Positions 51,138 to 60,540 of a stretch of DNA of 64,000 nucleotides are shown piece by piece; the first letter of the stretch is position 1, and every line of letters begins with the position of its first letter. The DNA comes from an uncultured Lachnospiraceae bacterium (lineage in GTDB: Bacteria > Bacillota > Clostridia > Lachnospirales > Lachnospiraceae): contig URXX01000003.1 in NCBI GenBank assembly GCA_900551895.1, positions 1 through 64,000 on the forward strand, written 5' to 3'. Under the pieces are notes generated by a model that had not been told where the DNA came from, did not search any database, and was given only the letters and a program-made list of their open reading frames with translations. Made by a program: the position numbers and the translations under genes.

Positions 51138-52169
51138 ATGTCATTAAATCCAACACTTAACAAAGAGCGATTTGAAGCAGCATTCACTGTAGTTGATTCA
51201 CATACAGTAGGTGAATTTACACGAATCGTATTATCAGGTTTCCCAGAATTAGAGGGAAATACTATGATGGAACGCAAAAATTTCCTTGTAAATCACTGCG
51301 ACCATTACAGAACAGCATTAATGCTTGAGCCAAGAGGACACCACGATATGTTCGGTGCTATTTTAACTGAACCAATAAGCGAAGAGGCTGACCTCGGCGT
51401 TATTTTCATGGACACAGGCGGATACTTAAATATGTGCGGGCATGGAACAATCGGTTCTGCAACAGTTGCCGTTGAAACAGGGCTTGTTCCTGTAACCGAG
51501 CCATACACGGAAGTAGTATTGGAGGCTCCGGCAGGAATTATCCGTACAAAAGTAAAAGTAGAAAACGGAAAAGCAGTGGAAGTTACTTTAACAAACGTGC
51601 CTGCTTTCCTATATAAAGACAACCTTTCCGTAGAGATTGACGGTGTTACAATCCCATACTGTATTTCTTTCGGCGGAAGTTTCTTCGCATTAGTTGACGC
51701 TTCTAAATTAGGATACAATATCGGACCTTCAGCAGTTCCTGCTCTTCAGACATTGGGAATGAAAATGCTTGAAAAGATTAATAAAGAAGTTTCTGTTCAG
51801 CATCCTACACTTGACATCAACACGGTTGACCTTGTGGAATTCTACGGACCTACACCAAATCCGGAAAATGCGGATATGAGAAATGTTGTTATCTTCGGTG
51901 AGGCTCAGGCTGACCGCTCACCTTGCGGAACAGGTACAAGCGCTAAACTTGCAACGCTTTACGCTTGGGATGAAATCAAAATCGGAGAAGAATTCCGTTA
52001 CGAGTCTTTCACAGGATCCGTATTTAAAGGTGTCATTAAAGAAGAGGCATCTGTAGGCGAATTCAAAGCGGTTATCCCACAGATTACAGGAAGCGCATAC
52101 ATTACAGGTATGGGAACATACGTTATTGACCCGACAGACCCATTGAAATACGGCTTCTCAATCGGATAA
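51138..52169 (+). CDS. prdF: Proline racemase
   Basis: 343 residues. The two catalytic cysteines are in MCGHGTIG (about 96-103) and DRSPCGTGTSA (about 258-268). It converts L-proline to D-proline, the substrate of PrdA/PrdB. ATAAGGAGGAACGGAT gives a strong ribosome site. Transcribed divergently from prdC, followed after 14 bases by a TetR regulator. Confidence 0.96.
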   Translation: MSLNPTLNKERFEAAFTVVDSHTVGEFTRIVLSGFPELEGNTMMERKNFLVNHCDHYRTALMLEPRGHHDMFGAILTEPISEEADLGVIFMDTGGYLNMCGHGTIGSATVAVETGLVPVTEPYTEVVLEAPAGIIRTKVKVENGKAVEVTLTNVPAFLYKDNLSVEIDGVTIPYCISFGGSFFALVDASKLGYNIGPSAVPALQTLGMKMLEKINKEVSVQHPTLDINTVDLVEFYGPTPNPENADMRNVVIFGEAQADRSPCGTGTSAKLATLYAWDEIKIGEEFRYESFTGSVFKGVIKEEASVGEFKAVIPQITGSAYITGMGTYVIDPTDPLKYGFSIG

Positions 52170-52183
52170 GGAGGTTTAGGCAA

Positions 52184-52771
52184 GTGCCACGCAAACGCCA
52201 ATCCCCAAAAAGCAGAATAGTCAAAGCCGCATGGAATCTTTTCTACAAAAACGGTTATGAAGAAACTACGGTAAACGATATTATTGCTGCTTCCAAAACA
52301 TCAAAAGGTACGTTTTATCACTATTTCAAAGGTAAAGATGCTCTTTTAAGTTCTCTTTCCTACCTGCTTGATGACAAATACGAGGAACTGACAGGAATAA
52401 TTAATCCCGAGTTATCGGCGTATGATAAACTGCTCTTTTTAAATCACGAATTGTTTTATATGATTGAAACGAGTATCGATGTGAATTTGCTTGCTTATTT
52501 ATATTCTTCCCAGTTAGTTACAAAAGATAAAAAATCTTTGCTGGACAAAAAGCGTTATTACTTCACATGGATTACGGAAATTATTGAGGACGCATTGAAA
52601 AAAGGGGAATTTCACCCTGCAAACAGTGTGTCAGATTTGGTAAAACTTTATACAATGTATGAACGTTCTCTTCTGTATGACTGGGCTTTATGTAAAGGGA
52701 AATACTCCCTTACGGAATACAGTGACAGACTTCTGCCTCACGTTTTGGACAGATTTAAAGAAGAGATATAA
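52184..52771 (+). CDS. TetR-family regulator linked to prdF
   Basis: 195 residues starting with GTG after an AAGGAGG site. N-terminal helix-turn-helix RIVKAAWNLFYKNGYEETTVNDIIAASKTSKGTFYHYFKGKDALL (residues about 10-55); the ligand-binding part is not recognisable. It is probably co-transcribed with prdF and may control it through the inverted repeat at 51057-51078. It does not resemble the sigma-54 activator PrdR known from C. difficile. Confidence 0.88.
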   Translation: MPRKRQSPKSRIVKAAWNLFYKNGYEETTVNDIIAASKTSKGTFYHYFKGKDALLSSLSYLLDDKYEELTGIINPELSAYDKLLFLNHELFYMIETSIDVNLLAYLYSSQLVTKDKKSLLDKKRYYFTWITEIIEDALKKGEFHPANSVSDLVKLYTMYERSLLYDWALCKGKYSLTEYSDRLLPHVLDRFKEEI

Positions 52772-52776
52772 AAATA

Positions 52777-52799
52777 GGAGAAGACATTTCGTCTTCTCC
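52777..52799. terminator. Bidirectional terminator
   Basis: Perfect 9-bp stem GGAGAAGAC/GTCTTCTCC flanked by A- and T-rich runs, between the convergent TetR gene and the end of the grd operon. Confidence 0.87.
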
Positions 52800-52807
52800 C
52801 ATTTTAT

Positions 52808-53101
52808 TTAACTTAATTTTACTTCTTTTGCCTCTTCCGGCTTAAAATCATTTCTTAAATCGTAAATGTTGTGTCCTGTAGATTCTCCAAGAACCCTTCC
52901 CTCCAAAGAATAGCAGCGGATAAATCTCTTTCCATCGATGCTTGACCAGTGTTCCACATCCCATGTAAGATAACCGTCCTCATCTGTTTTCTTTCCTTCT
53001 AAGTATAAATCTACCTGACGTCCACCCGGAGCCATAAGTTTGATTAACTCTTCTTCGGTAGCCTCTAACTCCACTTTATTTACCGTATCATAAACTTTCA
53101 T
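52808..53101 (-). CDS. Hypothetical protein at the end of the grd operon
   Basis: 97 residues, acidic, no membrane segment. I do not recognise it. It has VDLYLEGKKTDEDGYLTWDVEHWSS and FIRCYSLEGRVLGESTGHNIYDLRNDF, which read as a small beta-rich fold with one Cys. It starts 15 bases after the grdD stop with no terminator in between, so it is very likely co-transcribed with the glycine reductase genes. Confidence 0.6.
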   Translation of the reverse strand: MKVYDTVNKVELEATEEELIKLMAPGGRQVDLYLEGKKTDEDGYLTWDVEHWSSIDGKRFIRCYSLEGRVLGESTGHNIYDLRNDFKPEEAKEVKLS

Positions 53102-53116
53102 TTTATTCGCTCCCGT

Positions 53117-54268
53117 CTAGTTAATATATCCTGCTTTTTTCAGCTCTTCTTCTGCTTTAGCCAAATTTGCATCGGATACAAGAACAATCGGTCCTGTACA
53201 TCCCATTCCGCTTTCTGCATAGATATTGATTTTCCAAAGTGTTTTCACTGCATCTTCCAAATCCATAACTTCAATTCCCGGAATCTGCGCCGTTACAACT
53301 TCTTTCGGAGGCTCTTTTACCTCTTCCGCCTCAGCAGGTTTTGCTGTATTTTTATGTGCGTTTAAAATTTCTTTTAAGCCCGCCTTATTTGCAGCCTCAA
53401 ATTCTTTTTTTACAACTTCAAATACTTTTCCGCGAACGAGTTGCCCTGCGTAACGGATTGCATTTGCAATTACAGGAGCGCCTGATGCACGGGATACAAT
53501 CATAACAAGTTTGTCATAATCCTCTCCAATACCCGGACCATAGCCAAATCCTGTGGCTTCAAAACTTCCGCCTGTTGTGAAAGAAGATAACATTTTCACA
53601 AGAATATTTCCTGTAAGCGAGTCTGTTACCATAATATCCGGAGATGCCTGCAATACGTCATTTCCTCTCATTACGCATCCGCCGTCTGCTCTTCCCGACT
53701 CAGCAAAAGTAATATCGTAACCGTTTTCCTGCAGTTGTTTTAATGCTTTTTCGGTTTGACGCGCACCGTCAACATTTAAAATACCTACTGTCGCATTTTT
53801 CTTTCCGCAGGCTTTTGCCGTAATAATTCCGTAAATGGCATTTTTAATCATACCTTCAATACGGTCTGTACTTGATGTTCCTGTTGTGTTTGCGATAAAC
53901 ATTTCTTTCGCAGTTGCAGGTGTCACACAACGACCTACAGTAGAAACACCGATAGGAAATGGGAAATGCATTGTTACCGCACCGTCAATCTCTCCGTTTT
54001 TAAGCATTTCTTCCATTTTTTTGTGACCTTCCTCATCGTCAGCCACTTTAATTGTCGTTACACCTTCCGCTTCCAATGTACCGATATAGTAAACATCAAT
54101 TCCGTCTTTTGCCGCTTCCACAGCCGCAGCCATAGAGTTTTCTTCTCCATGTTCGCTTCCCATACCTGTAAGGGCAATTTTAGGACGTTTTCCAAAACTT
54201 CCTGTTTCCAACCCCTGTGCAATTTCCATAAAGGTGGAAGCAATCATTTTTTCTACACTATTTGCCAT
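53117..54268 (-). CDS. grdD: Glycine reductase complex component C, alpha subunit
   Basis: 383 residues with a PlsX-like fold. Protein C takes the carboxymethyl-selenocysteine product from GrdA and forms acetyl phosphate with GrdC. Seen: KIALTGMGSEHGEENSM, GAVTMHFPFPIGV, AKACGKKNATVGILNVDGA and ESGMGCTGPIVLVSDANL. The frame opens 39 bases upstream, but the ATG at 54268 follows GAGAGGTGG. Its 3-prime portion carries an Ala/Pro/Glu linker. Confidence 0.93.
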   Translation of the reverse strand: MANSVEKMIASTFMEIAQGLETGSFGKRPKIALTGMGSEHGEENSMAAAVEAAKDGIDVYYIGTLEAEGVTTIKVADDEEGHKKMEEMLKNGEIDGAVTMHFPFPIGVSTVGRCVTPATAKEMFIANTTGTSSTDRIEGMIKNAIYGIITAKACGKKNATVGILNVDGARQTEKALKQLQENGYDITFAESGRADGGCVMRGNDVLQASPDIMVTDSLTGNILVKMLSSFTTGGSFEATGFGYGPGIGEDYDKLVMIVSRASGAPVIANAIRYAGQLVRGKVFEVVKKEFEAANKAGLKEILNAHKNTAKPAEAEEVKEPPKEVVTAQIPGIEVMDLEDAVKTLWKINIYAESGMGCTGPIVLVSDANLAKAEEELKKAGYIN

Positions 54269-54281
54269 TTTTTCCACCTCT

Positions 54282-55814
54282 CTATTCTGCCATAAGAGTT
54301 TCTGCAAAATCTTTCATTGCTTTTGCAATTAATCCTTTTACTTCTTCTTCAGAAACACCTGCGTTTTCTTCTGCACCTGTGTTTGCCTGAATGACGAATG
54401 ATACACCGTCGAAAAGGTTTGTCATACGGCCGAGGAATAAACTTCCTTTACCGATAATCATGGCATTTTTAATTTTGCCCGCTTTAATATCTTCAACGGC
54501 AAATCCAATATACGGAACGCCTGAAGGGATATGTCCCTGTGTAGGAGCCCATCCTGTTAAACCGTGTTTTGCAGCAAATGCAGGTAATTCTTTTCTGTCA
54601 AGTTCACCTTTCTTAACTGCCAAAGCGGCAATCATTTTATAGTTTGCTAAAGGAACATCTCCCGCTCCTGCCGGTTTTGTAATGTCAGGATTTTGCATTT
54701 CAGGAGAATATTTATCAATATCCGTAATTTTCATTCCAACTTTTTCAAGCGGAGTTGCAACAAGGCTTCCGATTACATTCTGTGGTGCAGAACCTGTTCC
54801 GACTGTATGACGTCCGAGAATATCCAAATTGATTTCAGGGCTTACTCCGTCATTTTCGGAAATAATGACACAGAAACCTGCAAGACAGTCCTCTAAGATT
54901 GGAAGACCTTTTTTCACATGGTCTTTACCGTTCATACCAAGTTTTGCCGTACATCCTCCGGCTGTAACCGCAACACATTTATATGCGCCTGATTTTACAA
55001 GCGCCGCCGCTTCGATTAATGCGTGAGACGGTCCCGCACAGAAACCGCGTGAGTCAGAACCTGTTGCATTTAAAAGACCTGCAACTTCTGCCGCTGCCTT
55101 TGCAAAGTTACCGCCGCCGCGCTGGTTCATATCACCGCATGCTTCCTCAGCACAGTCGATTACATATTCGATTTCAGATTTGTCAATTCCTGTATTTCTT
55201 ACTGCATATAACAAAGCAAGTACACTTGTCGCTTTGCTCATCATATTTTCATGCATAACATGAGCAGAAAGGTTTACATCAATGTCGTGCGCTCTCTTCA
55301 CACATCCAACCAATTTATCTTCAAAATAAAGACCTTCTGCATGTTCTTCATTTACAAGATGTTCTACTTCGCTAAGTTCAACACCTTCTTCGATTTTTTC
55401 AATAATATCTTCTGTAATAATTGGGTTTGCGGCAAATGCTTCTTTCGTTGCAGCAACAAATTCTTTGTCTAATTTTACAACTTCAAACATATCGCAAGCC
55501 TGTACTAAAAGAAGGAATTCATTTTCCGGCATAATTTCACCGTATTTACCAAATCTTTCTGCTCCCTCTTTCACTTTATCATAATACGGAAACTCAACTT
55601 CTGCGAGTTCGTCCGGATGTGCATTTCCAATATATACCTGATTTGGCCAATAGTTTACACATTCTTCGTAAGAACGAAGATGACTGTTTAACTCTTTTAA
55701 ATATTCAGATTCTGGGTTGACAACTCTTTCTGTTGTCTGTGTTGTTCCATTATATACTACCATTTGCGGAGTATGTGCCAATACATAACTGGCTCCTTTA
55801 ATTACACTGTTCAT
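54282..55814 (-). CDS. grdC: Glycine reductase complex component C, beta subunit
   Basis: 510 residues, thiolase-like (FabH-type) fold. A cysteine in the region GSDSRGFCAGPSHALIEAA is likely catalytic, binding the acetyl group before release as acetyl phosphate. The N-terminus MNSVIKGASYVLAHTPQMV and NYWPNQVYIGNAHPDEL are recognisable for GrdC. It lies just upstream of grdD, and a terminator-like hairpin separates it from grdA. Confidence 0.94.
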   Translation of the reverse strand: MNSVIKGASYVLAHTPQMVVYNGTTQTTERVVNPESEYLKELNSHLRSYEECVNYWPNQVYIGNAHPDELAEVEFPYYDKVKEGAERFGKYGEIMPENEFLLLVQACDMFEVVKLDKEFVAATKEAFAANPIITEDIIEKIEEGVELSEVEHLVNEEHAEGLYFEDKLVGCVKRAHDIDVNLSAHVMHENMMSKATSVLALLYAVRNTGIDKSEIEYVIDCAEEACGDMNQRGGGNFAKAAAEVAGLLNATGSDSRGFCAGPSHALIEAAALVKSGAYKCVAVTAGGCTAKLGMNGKDHVKKGLPILEDCLAGFCVIISENDGVSPEINLDILGRHTVGTGSAPQNVIGSLVATPLEKVGMKITDIDKYSPEMQNPDITKPAGAGDVPLANYKMIAALAVKKGELDRKELPAFAAKHGLTGWAPTQGHIPSGVPYIGFAVEDIKAGKIKNAMIIGKGSLFLGRMTNLFDGVSFVIQANTGAEENAGVSEEEVKGLIAKAMKDFAETLMAE

Positions 55815-55864
55815 TTGAAGGTTCCACCTTTCTTTTAGATGTTTAATGTTGTTTTATATATACT

Positions 55865-55904
55865 AAAAATAAAGAAGCGGTGAAGTAAGCATTTACTTCA
55901 CCGC
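55865..55904 (-). terminator. Intra-operon terminator between grdA and grdC
   Basis: Perfect 12-bp stem GCGGTGAAGTAA/TTACTTCACCGC with loop GCAT, followed on the minus strand by TTCTTTATTTTT. It would end a good share of transcripts after grdA. Confidence 0.82.
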
Positions 55905-55954
55905 CCATAGAAAACCCAAAATCAAATCAGATTTTCGTTATAAATACTTATCTT

Positions 55955-56428
55955 CTATAAATATTTACAAAATTGTTCACGAATAGATGACATCTCGCTT
56001 ACGATATCATCAACATCAAGTACCATTTCCATCATACCAACCTGTTCATCGTAAACTTCTTCATCGAATTCTTCTTTCAATTCTGGTTCACATACATGAT
56101 ATACCGTGAGTCCTAACTCGACCCCAGTCAATGGTCCTGCGAATGTTGGGTCACCTGCAGTAACTGTCTCAGCAGCTAATCCTGCTGCTTCTCCTTCTGC
56201 TGCTCCAACGATAACTACTAAATTCTCTGCACCAAATTCATCTGCAAAGTCTTTAACACGTTTCTGATTCTCAAGATCCATTGCACCTGCGCTCGTTCAG
56301 ACAAAGCATTCAGTTGAAGAAAAAACTACTTCTCCGCCGGCTGTCTTAACACATTCAGCGATAGCAGGTCCCGGTACACCATCACGGTCGCCGATGATGA
56401 TTACTTTTTTACCATCTAAAATTGCCAT
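55955..56428 (-). CDS. grdA: Glycine/sarcosine/betaine reductase selenoprotein A (Sec at 44)
   Basis: 157 residues when the TGA at 56299-56297 is read as Sec. The motif is CFV-Sec-TSAGAMD with Cys41 and Sec44, as in known GrdA proteins. The small acidic redox carrier accepts the carboxymethyl group from protein B and passes it to protein C, and is then reduced by thioredoxin. GGAGAAG site before ATG 56428; N-terminus MAILDGKKVIIIGDRDGVPG. The Sec hairpin downstream of the UGA could not be resolved with confidence. Confidence 0.96.
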
Positions 56429-56475
56429 GGCTTCTTCTCCTTCCTTTCCATTTATTTTTAGTATTATTTATAGTT

Positions 56476-56516
56476 GAAATGTTTTCACATTTCCGCAAAA
56501 GCCCATAGGCTTTATA
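56476..56516 (-). other. Hairpins between trxA and grdA
   Basis: Minus strand: AAAGCC/GGGCTTTT (about 56516-56501, a weak terminator-like stem) and then a perfect GAAATGT/ACATTTC stem with a GAAA tetraloop (56493-56476), 48 bases before the grdA ATG. GNRA loops give very stable stems, so this could protect or process the grdA message. Confidence 0.6.
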
Positions 56517-56555
56517 CGCATATTAAGTATACATACTTTTCCTCAAAAATACAAA

Positions 56556-56873
56556 TTAAATATATTTCTGAATCATTGCTTCGATGTTTTCCTGTGTAGC
56601 GTCATCTTTTACTACTTCATCAATTTTTTCTCCGTCTTTGTAAATAGCCATAACAGGAAGTCCCAAAACTTTCTGTCCGATAGCAAGACGACGTGCTTTT
56701 GTTGTGTTAAGAGATGTGAATTTCAATTTATCTCCGTATTTGTCAGCCATTTCGTGAACGAATGGCATTAAAGCCTGACATGGCACACATCCGTCTCCGT
56801 AGAAATCTACAAAAACGTATCCTTCTGCTTCTAATACCTCAGGCTGAAATGTTGTTTTATCTAAATCTAACAT
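56556..56873 (-). CDS. trxA: Thioredoxin of the glycine reductase system
   Basis: 105 residues. The active site is GCVPC (residues about 28-32: YGDGCVPCQ) instead of the common WCGPC; such variants are known from glycine reductase-linked thioredoxins of amino-acid-fermenting Clostridia. It reduces GrdA and protein C. The frame opens earlier, but the ATG at 56873 has GGAGG. Adjacent to trxB. Confidence 0.93.
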   Translation of the reverse strand: MLDLDKTTFQPEVLEAEGYVFVDFYGDGCVPCQALMPFVHEMADKYGDKLKFTSLNTTKARRLAIGQKVLGLPVMAIYKDGEKIDEVVKDDATQENIEAMIQKYI

Positions 56874-56895
56874 TAGTTTGTCCTCCTTCAAGAAA

Positions 56896-57843
56896 TTATT
56901 CCATTTCGTTAATATATTTTTCGCACTGTGTTGTAGCAATAGCGCCGTCTGCTGCGGCTGTAACTACCTGACGCAAACTTTTTACACGAACATCTCCCGC
57001 CGCAAATACACCCGGAATGTTTGTACGCATATTTTCATCTGTAGGAATATATCCTCTTTCGTCTAATTCAAGTCCTTTTCCTTCAAAGATTTTTGTGCTT
57101 GGCATTGTTCCGATAAATCCGAATACACCAAACATTCCGTCTTCTTCATCGGCTTCAATCTTAGTCAATTCTCCCGTCTTAACATTTTTTACTGTCATTT
57201 CCGAAAGAATGCCGTCTCCTCCGACTTCCTCTACAACTGTATCCCACATAAAGTGAAGTTTAGGGTTTTTAAACGCTTTTTCCTGAATGGATTTTGCTGC
57301 ACGAAGTTCGTCACGTCTGTGAATGATTGTAACTTTTCTTGCAAATTTTGTAAGATACATTGCTTCTTCAACAGCAGAGTCCCCTCCGCCTACAACGTAC
57401 ACTTCAAAATCTTCAAAGAAGTTCGCATCACAAGTAGCGCAGTAAGAAACTCCTTTACCCATAAATTCTTTTTCACCTTTACAGCCGATTGGTCTTGCGA
57501 ATGCACCTGTTGCAATAATAAGTGTTTTACCGCAGTATTCACCTTTTGCACTGATTAATTTCTTTACATCGCCTTCAAGAACTACGTCATTGATTACATC
57601 AGTAACACGTTCTACACCAAATTTTTCACACTGTTCTGTCATTCTTGCGATTAAAGAAGGTCCTGATTCTCCCTCTACAATCTGTCCCGGATAGTTTTCA
57701 ATCTCATCTGTGATTGCAATCTGTCCGCCGTCTTTCCCTTTTTCTACAATCAATGTAGATAAACGGGCTCTCCCTGCATACAGACCTGCCGCTAATCCGG
57801 CAGGTCCTGCACCAAGGATAATTACGTCATAAATCTTGCTCAT
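56896..57843 (-). CDS. trxB: Thioredoxin reductase
   Basis: 315 residues: FAD site GAGPAGLAAGLYAGRA, redox centre CATCD (residues about 138-142), NADPH site VVGGGDSAVEEA, and VFAAGDVRVKSLRQVVTAAADGA. It supplies electrons from NADPH or NADH to the trxA product and so to glycine reductase. GGAG site before the ATG. Confidence 0.97.
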   Translation of the reverse strand: MSKIYDVIILGAGPAGLAAGLYAGRARLSTLIVEKGKDGGQIAITDEIENYPGQIVEGESGPSLIARMTEQCEKFGVERVTDVINDVVLEGDVKKLISAKGEYCGKTLIIATGAFARPIGCKGEKEFMGKGVSYCATCDANFFEDFEVYVVGGGDSAVEEAMYLTKFARKVTIIHRRDELRAAKSIQEKAFKNPKLHFMWDTVVEEVGGDGILSEMTVKNVKTGELTKIEADEEDGMFGVFGFIGTMPSTKIFEGKGLELDERGYIPTDENMRTNIPGVFAAGDVRVKSLRQVVTAAADGAIATTQCEKYINEME

Positions 57844-57867
57844 AACGTTCTCTCCTTCTAGTTGTTC

Positions 57868-59172
57868 TTATTCAAAGATTGTCTGATCTTCAACTTCTAC
57901 TGTCAATGCGTGTAATGCTTTTTCAACTAAGTTTCTACGCAATTTCTTTTCTTCGTCTGCCTCCAAAGCAGGATTTCCGAGTGGATGAGGAATTGCCACT
58001 GCAGGAACAATTCTGTTTGCTCCAACTGTCATTGAAATAGGAGTTACTGTACATACGTGAACTACCGGAAGTCCGGCACCTTCTACGCCTTTTACCATCG
58101 TTGCACCGCAACGTGTACAAGTACCTCAAGTAGAAGTTAAGATAACTGCGTCTACTCCGTCATCAATAAGTTTCTGTGCAAATTCTTCTGAAAATGCTTT
58201 TGCAGAAGCAACTGCTGTTCCGTTACCAACTGTTGTATAGAATTTGTTGTGTAATTTTCCAATCACACCTTCTTTTTCCATATCACGAAGAACATCTACC
58301 GGTAATACACGGTCAGCATCTTCATTAGCGTATACAGGATCGTATCCACCATGTGCTGTTTCATATGTATCCTCTGTTAAGTCCATAACACCTGTAATGT
58401 CATATTCACCGTAGTGAGAAGCGTTAGAACTTTCAATATGGTCAGGGTTTCCTTTTGGAACAATACCGCCTGATGTTACTAAAGCGATTGTTGCTTTAGA
58501 TAAGTCTTTAATTGCAGGCATTGGTGGAACTCTGTCAAATGCAGGCATTGGATATTCTGTTGTAAATGGTTTGTCTGCCAATTTCTTTAACAGCATATCT
58601 ACCGCACGTCTTGAACCACGTTTTTCTTCAAAGAAGTTTACACGAACTCCGTTTGGCATATAGTGATCCTGACAAGATGCACCGATTGCTTCTCCCTTTG
58701 CTAATTTTAACGCTAAAGGTGCCATGTTTGCAACTGCTGCTCTCATACCTGCCGCACTATTTTTTGTAGGTACTGTGTATACTTTATTTTTAAACATATC
58801 AGCACCCGGGTTTTCTTCGTACATACCTGTTACCGCAGGAATTCCTAATTCCTCCTGAACTGCGTCAGCGATTGTACCACAGGCAACGCCGTAACGTCCT
58901 GCGTTAAATGCAGGTCCCGCAACGAATACGTCCGGATTTTCTTCCTTAACCCATGCTAAAATTGTTTTCTTTGCTTCTTCAAGGTTTTCGTTAAACCATG
59001 AGTCACCACATACGATTGTCGCTGTGATTTCTGCTTCATCTTTAAAACTTGCTTTAAATGCAAGGCCCGGTCCCATTACTTCTCCTTTGTGAAGTTCTGC
59101 AGGGATATGAGCCATTTCCTCTCCACCGATATTAGCGAAGAACTGGTTAATATAATGTACTACTTTAATCAT
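57868..59172 (-). CDS. grdB: Glycine reductase component B gamma subunit, selenoprotein (Sec at 349)
   Basis: 434 residues with the TGA at 58128-58126 read as Sec, in the context AVILTST-Sec-GTCTRCGATMVKG. This matches the known Sec position near 350 of GrdB. The substrate-binding component B joins glycine to its pyruvoyl partner GrdE, and the Sec attacks the bound substrate. The N-terminus begins MIKVVHYINQFFANIGGEE at ATG 59172 behind GGGAGG; the frame opens 30 bases earlier. Cys residues around the Sec fit a redox role. Confidence 0.95.
58099..58113 (-). promoter_or_regulatory. Candidate SECIS hairpin of grdB
   Basis: CGTTGC/GCAACG with a GGT loop, beginning 13 bases after the UGA on the minus strand. 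Confidence 0.5.
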
Positions 59173-59191
59173 TGTCTGTTTTCCTCCTTCC

Positions 59192-60475
59192 CTATCTTGC
59201 ACTTAAGTAACCGAAACCTGTTTCGTTTGTCGCTCCGGTAATTGCCTGAATTTCAACTTCAATTGTTCCGTCTTCACGCAAACTGTGTTCATTACCACCG
59301 GCAATTGTATTTACATAATCTAATGTTCCGATAACTTTGTCAAGTTTTGGAAGAACAATTACCTGATTAGCGTTTCCGCCCGTTACTACTGCGTCTGCTG
59401 CCGCATCTGCATCTGCCAATGACTGAGATTTACCGTCGCGTCCTGCATATTCGTCAGTAATGATAACTGTCTTAATGCCTTCTGCTTCGATTTTCTTACA
59501 GTTCATAATAAGGTCTGTATCCGGATTACCAAATCCTTCCTGAGATACAACTACACCGTCAAGGTCTAATAAACGGCATAATTTTGCTGTCCAGTCAGAT
59601 GAACGCTGTTTGTCAGCCAAGTATACATTTTCATTTGTTAAAATGTGTGCTACAAAGTTAAGTGTTTTTCCGTGTTCTGCAAATAAGTCATGTACAACAG
59701 GATTGTTTTCATGAACGTATGTCGGGTTTTTATCGCAGGCAGATACACAGTTACCTGAAACGATTGCACCGTCCATTACCTCTGTCGGTGTCATCATTGT
59801 AGATAATGTTTTCTTTGCATCTACGCCATATACATATGTGTCATGTAATAATCCCTGTGACTGTAACATCTGTACATATGCAACTCTTGGAAGTCCCGGT
59901 AATTTTTCAGCACCTTCCATAATTCCGTATGTTTCAAATACTTCTGTTGAGTCAGGTGTCAATTCACGAGCCAATTCTCCAAGATATACTGCAACTCTGA
60001 AACCTGCAAATCTTACTGCCGGTTCATAGTCGTGCTGTTTGATTCCGTCAACTGGTTCACAAACAACAACTAAGTTATTTAATTTTGAGAACGGTGTGTA
60101 ATCTGCACCGGGACCTGTCATATCGATGATACCTTCTTGGAAACCAACGATTTTTCCTGCTGTCACAACAGCCATTCCTTTTAATGCATATGTTTTACCT
60201 TCACCAACTGTATCTACTTTATTGATTACTCCCGGGAATACTCCGCCTCTTCCTTCAACTTTTACTCGTGGTTCAATAACATCTTTAACAGGTGTAATTC
60301 TTACGCTTTCACCCGGTCTTGCAATATCCAATTTACAACTTTTGATTTTTTCGTCCTCAAGAACGATTGCTTTCACAGCCTCTTCATTAACATAAAGTAC
60401 TCCGTCTTCAATTTTTGATTCCGGACCAAATTGAATATCTTTGATGTTAATGTGTCCTAATTCTAGTCTTCTCAC
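59192..60475 (-). CDS. grdE: Glycine reductase component B proprotein (pyruvoyl precursor)
   Basis: 427 residues starting with GTG at 60475 (AAAGGAGG eight bases away). It is processed at Asn-Cys to give a pyruvoyl group: SGNCVSACDK puts the cleavage before Cys243, in line with the known Cys242. The pyruvoyl carbonyl binds the amino group of glycine as a Schiff base. Recognisable: GHINIKDIQFGPESK, GVFPGVINKVDTVG, EGFGNPDTDLI. Together with GrdB it forms protein B. Confidence 0.95.
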   Translation of the reverse strand: MRRLELGHINIKDIQFGPESKIEDGVLYVNEEAVKAIVLEDEKIKSCKLDIARPGESVRITPVKDVIEPRVKVEGRGGVFPGVINKVDTVGEGKTYALKGMAVVTAGKIVGFQEGIIDMTGPGADYTPFSKLNNLVVVCEPVDGIKQHDYEPAVRFAGFRVAVYLGELARELTPDSTEVFETYGIMEGAEKLPGLPRVAYVQMLQSQGLLHDTYVYGVDAKKTLSTMMTPTEVMDGAIVSGNCVSACDKNPTYVHENNPVVHDLFAEHGKTLNFVAHILTNENVYLADKQRSSDWTAKLCRLLDLDGVVVSQEGFGNPDTDLIMNCKKIEAEGIKTVIITDEYAGRDGKSQSLADADAAADAVVTGGNANQVIVLPKLDKVIGTLDYVNTIAGGNEHSLREDGTIEVEIQAITGATNETGFGYLSAR

Positions 60476-60540
60476 TGTAAATTACCTCCTTTGATTTGTG
60501 TTTATATTACTTTAAGCACTTTATGTGCCATAGCACCGTT

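Noticed and set aside
55955..56281. 108-codon frame beginning MDLENQ as an independent gene
   Set aside because: It is the part of grdA after its Sec codon; the real start is at 56428 with a ribosome site.
57868..59172. grdB as two separate genes or a frameshift
   Set aside because: Same frame on both sides of a TGA at the known Sec codon of the family.
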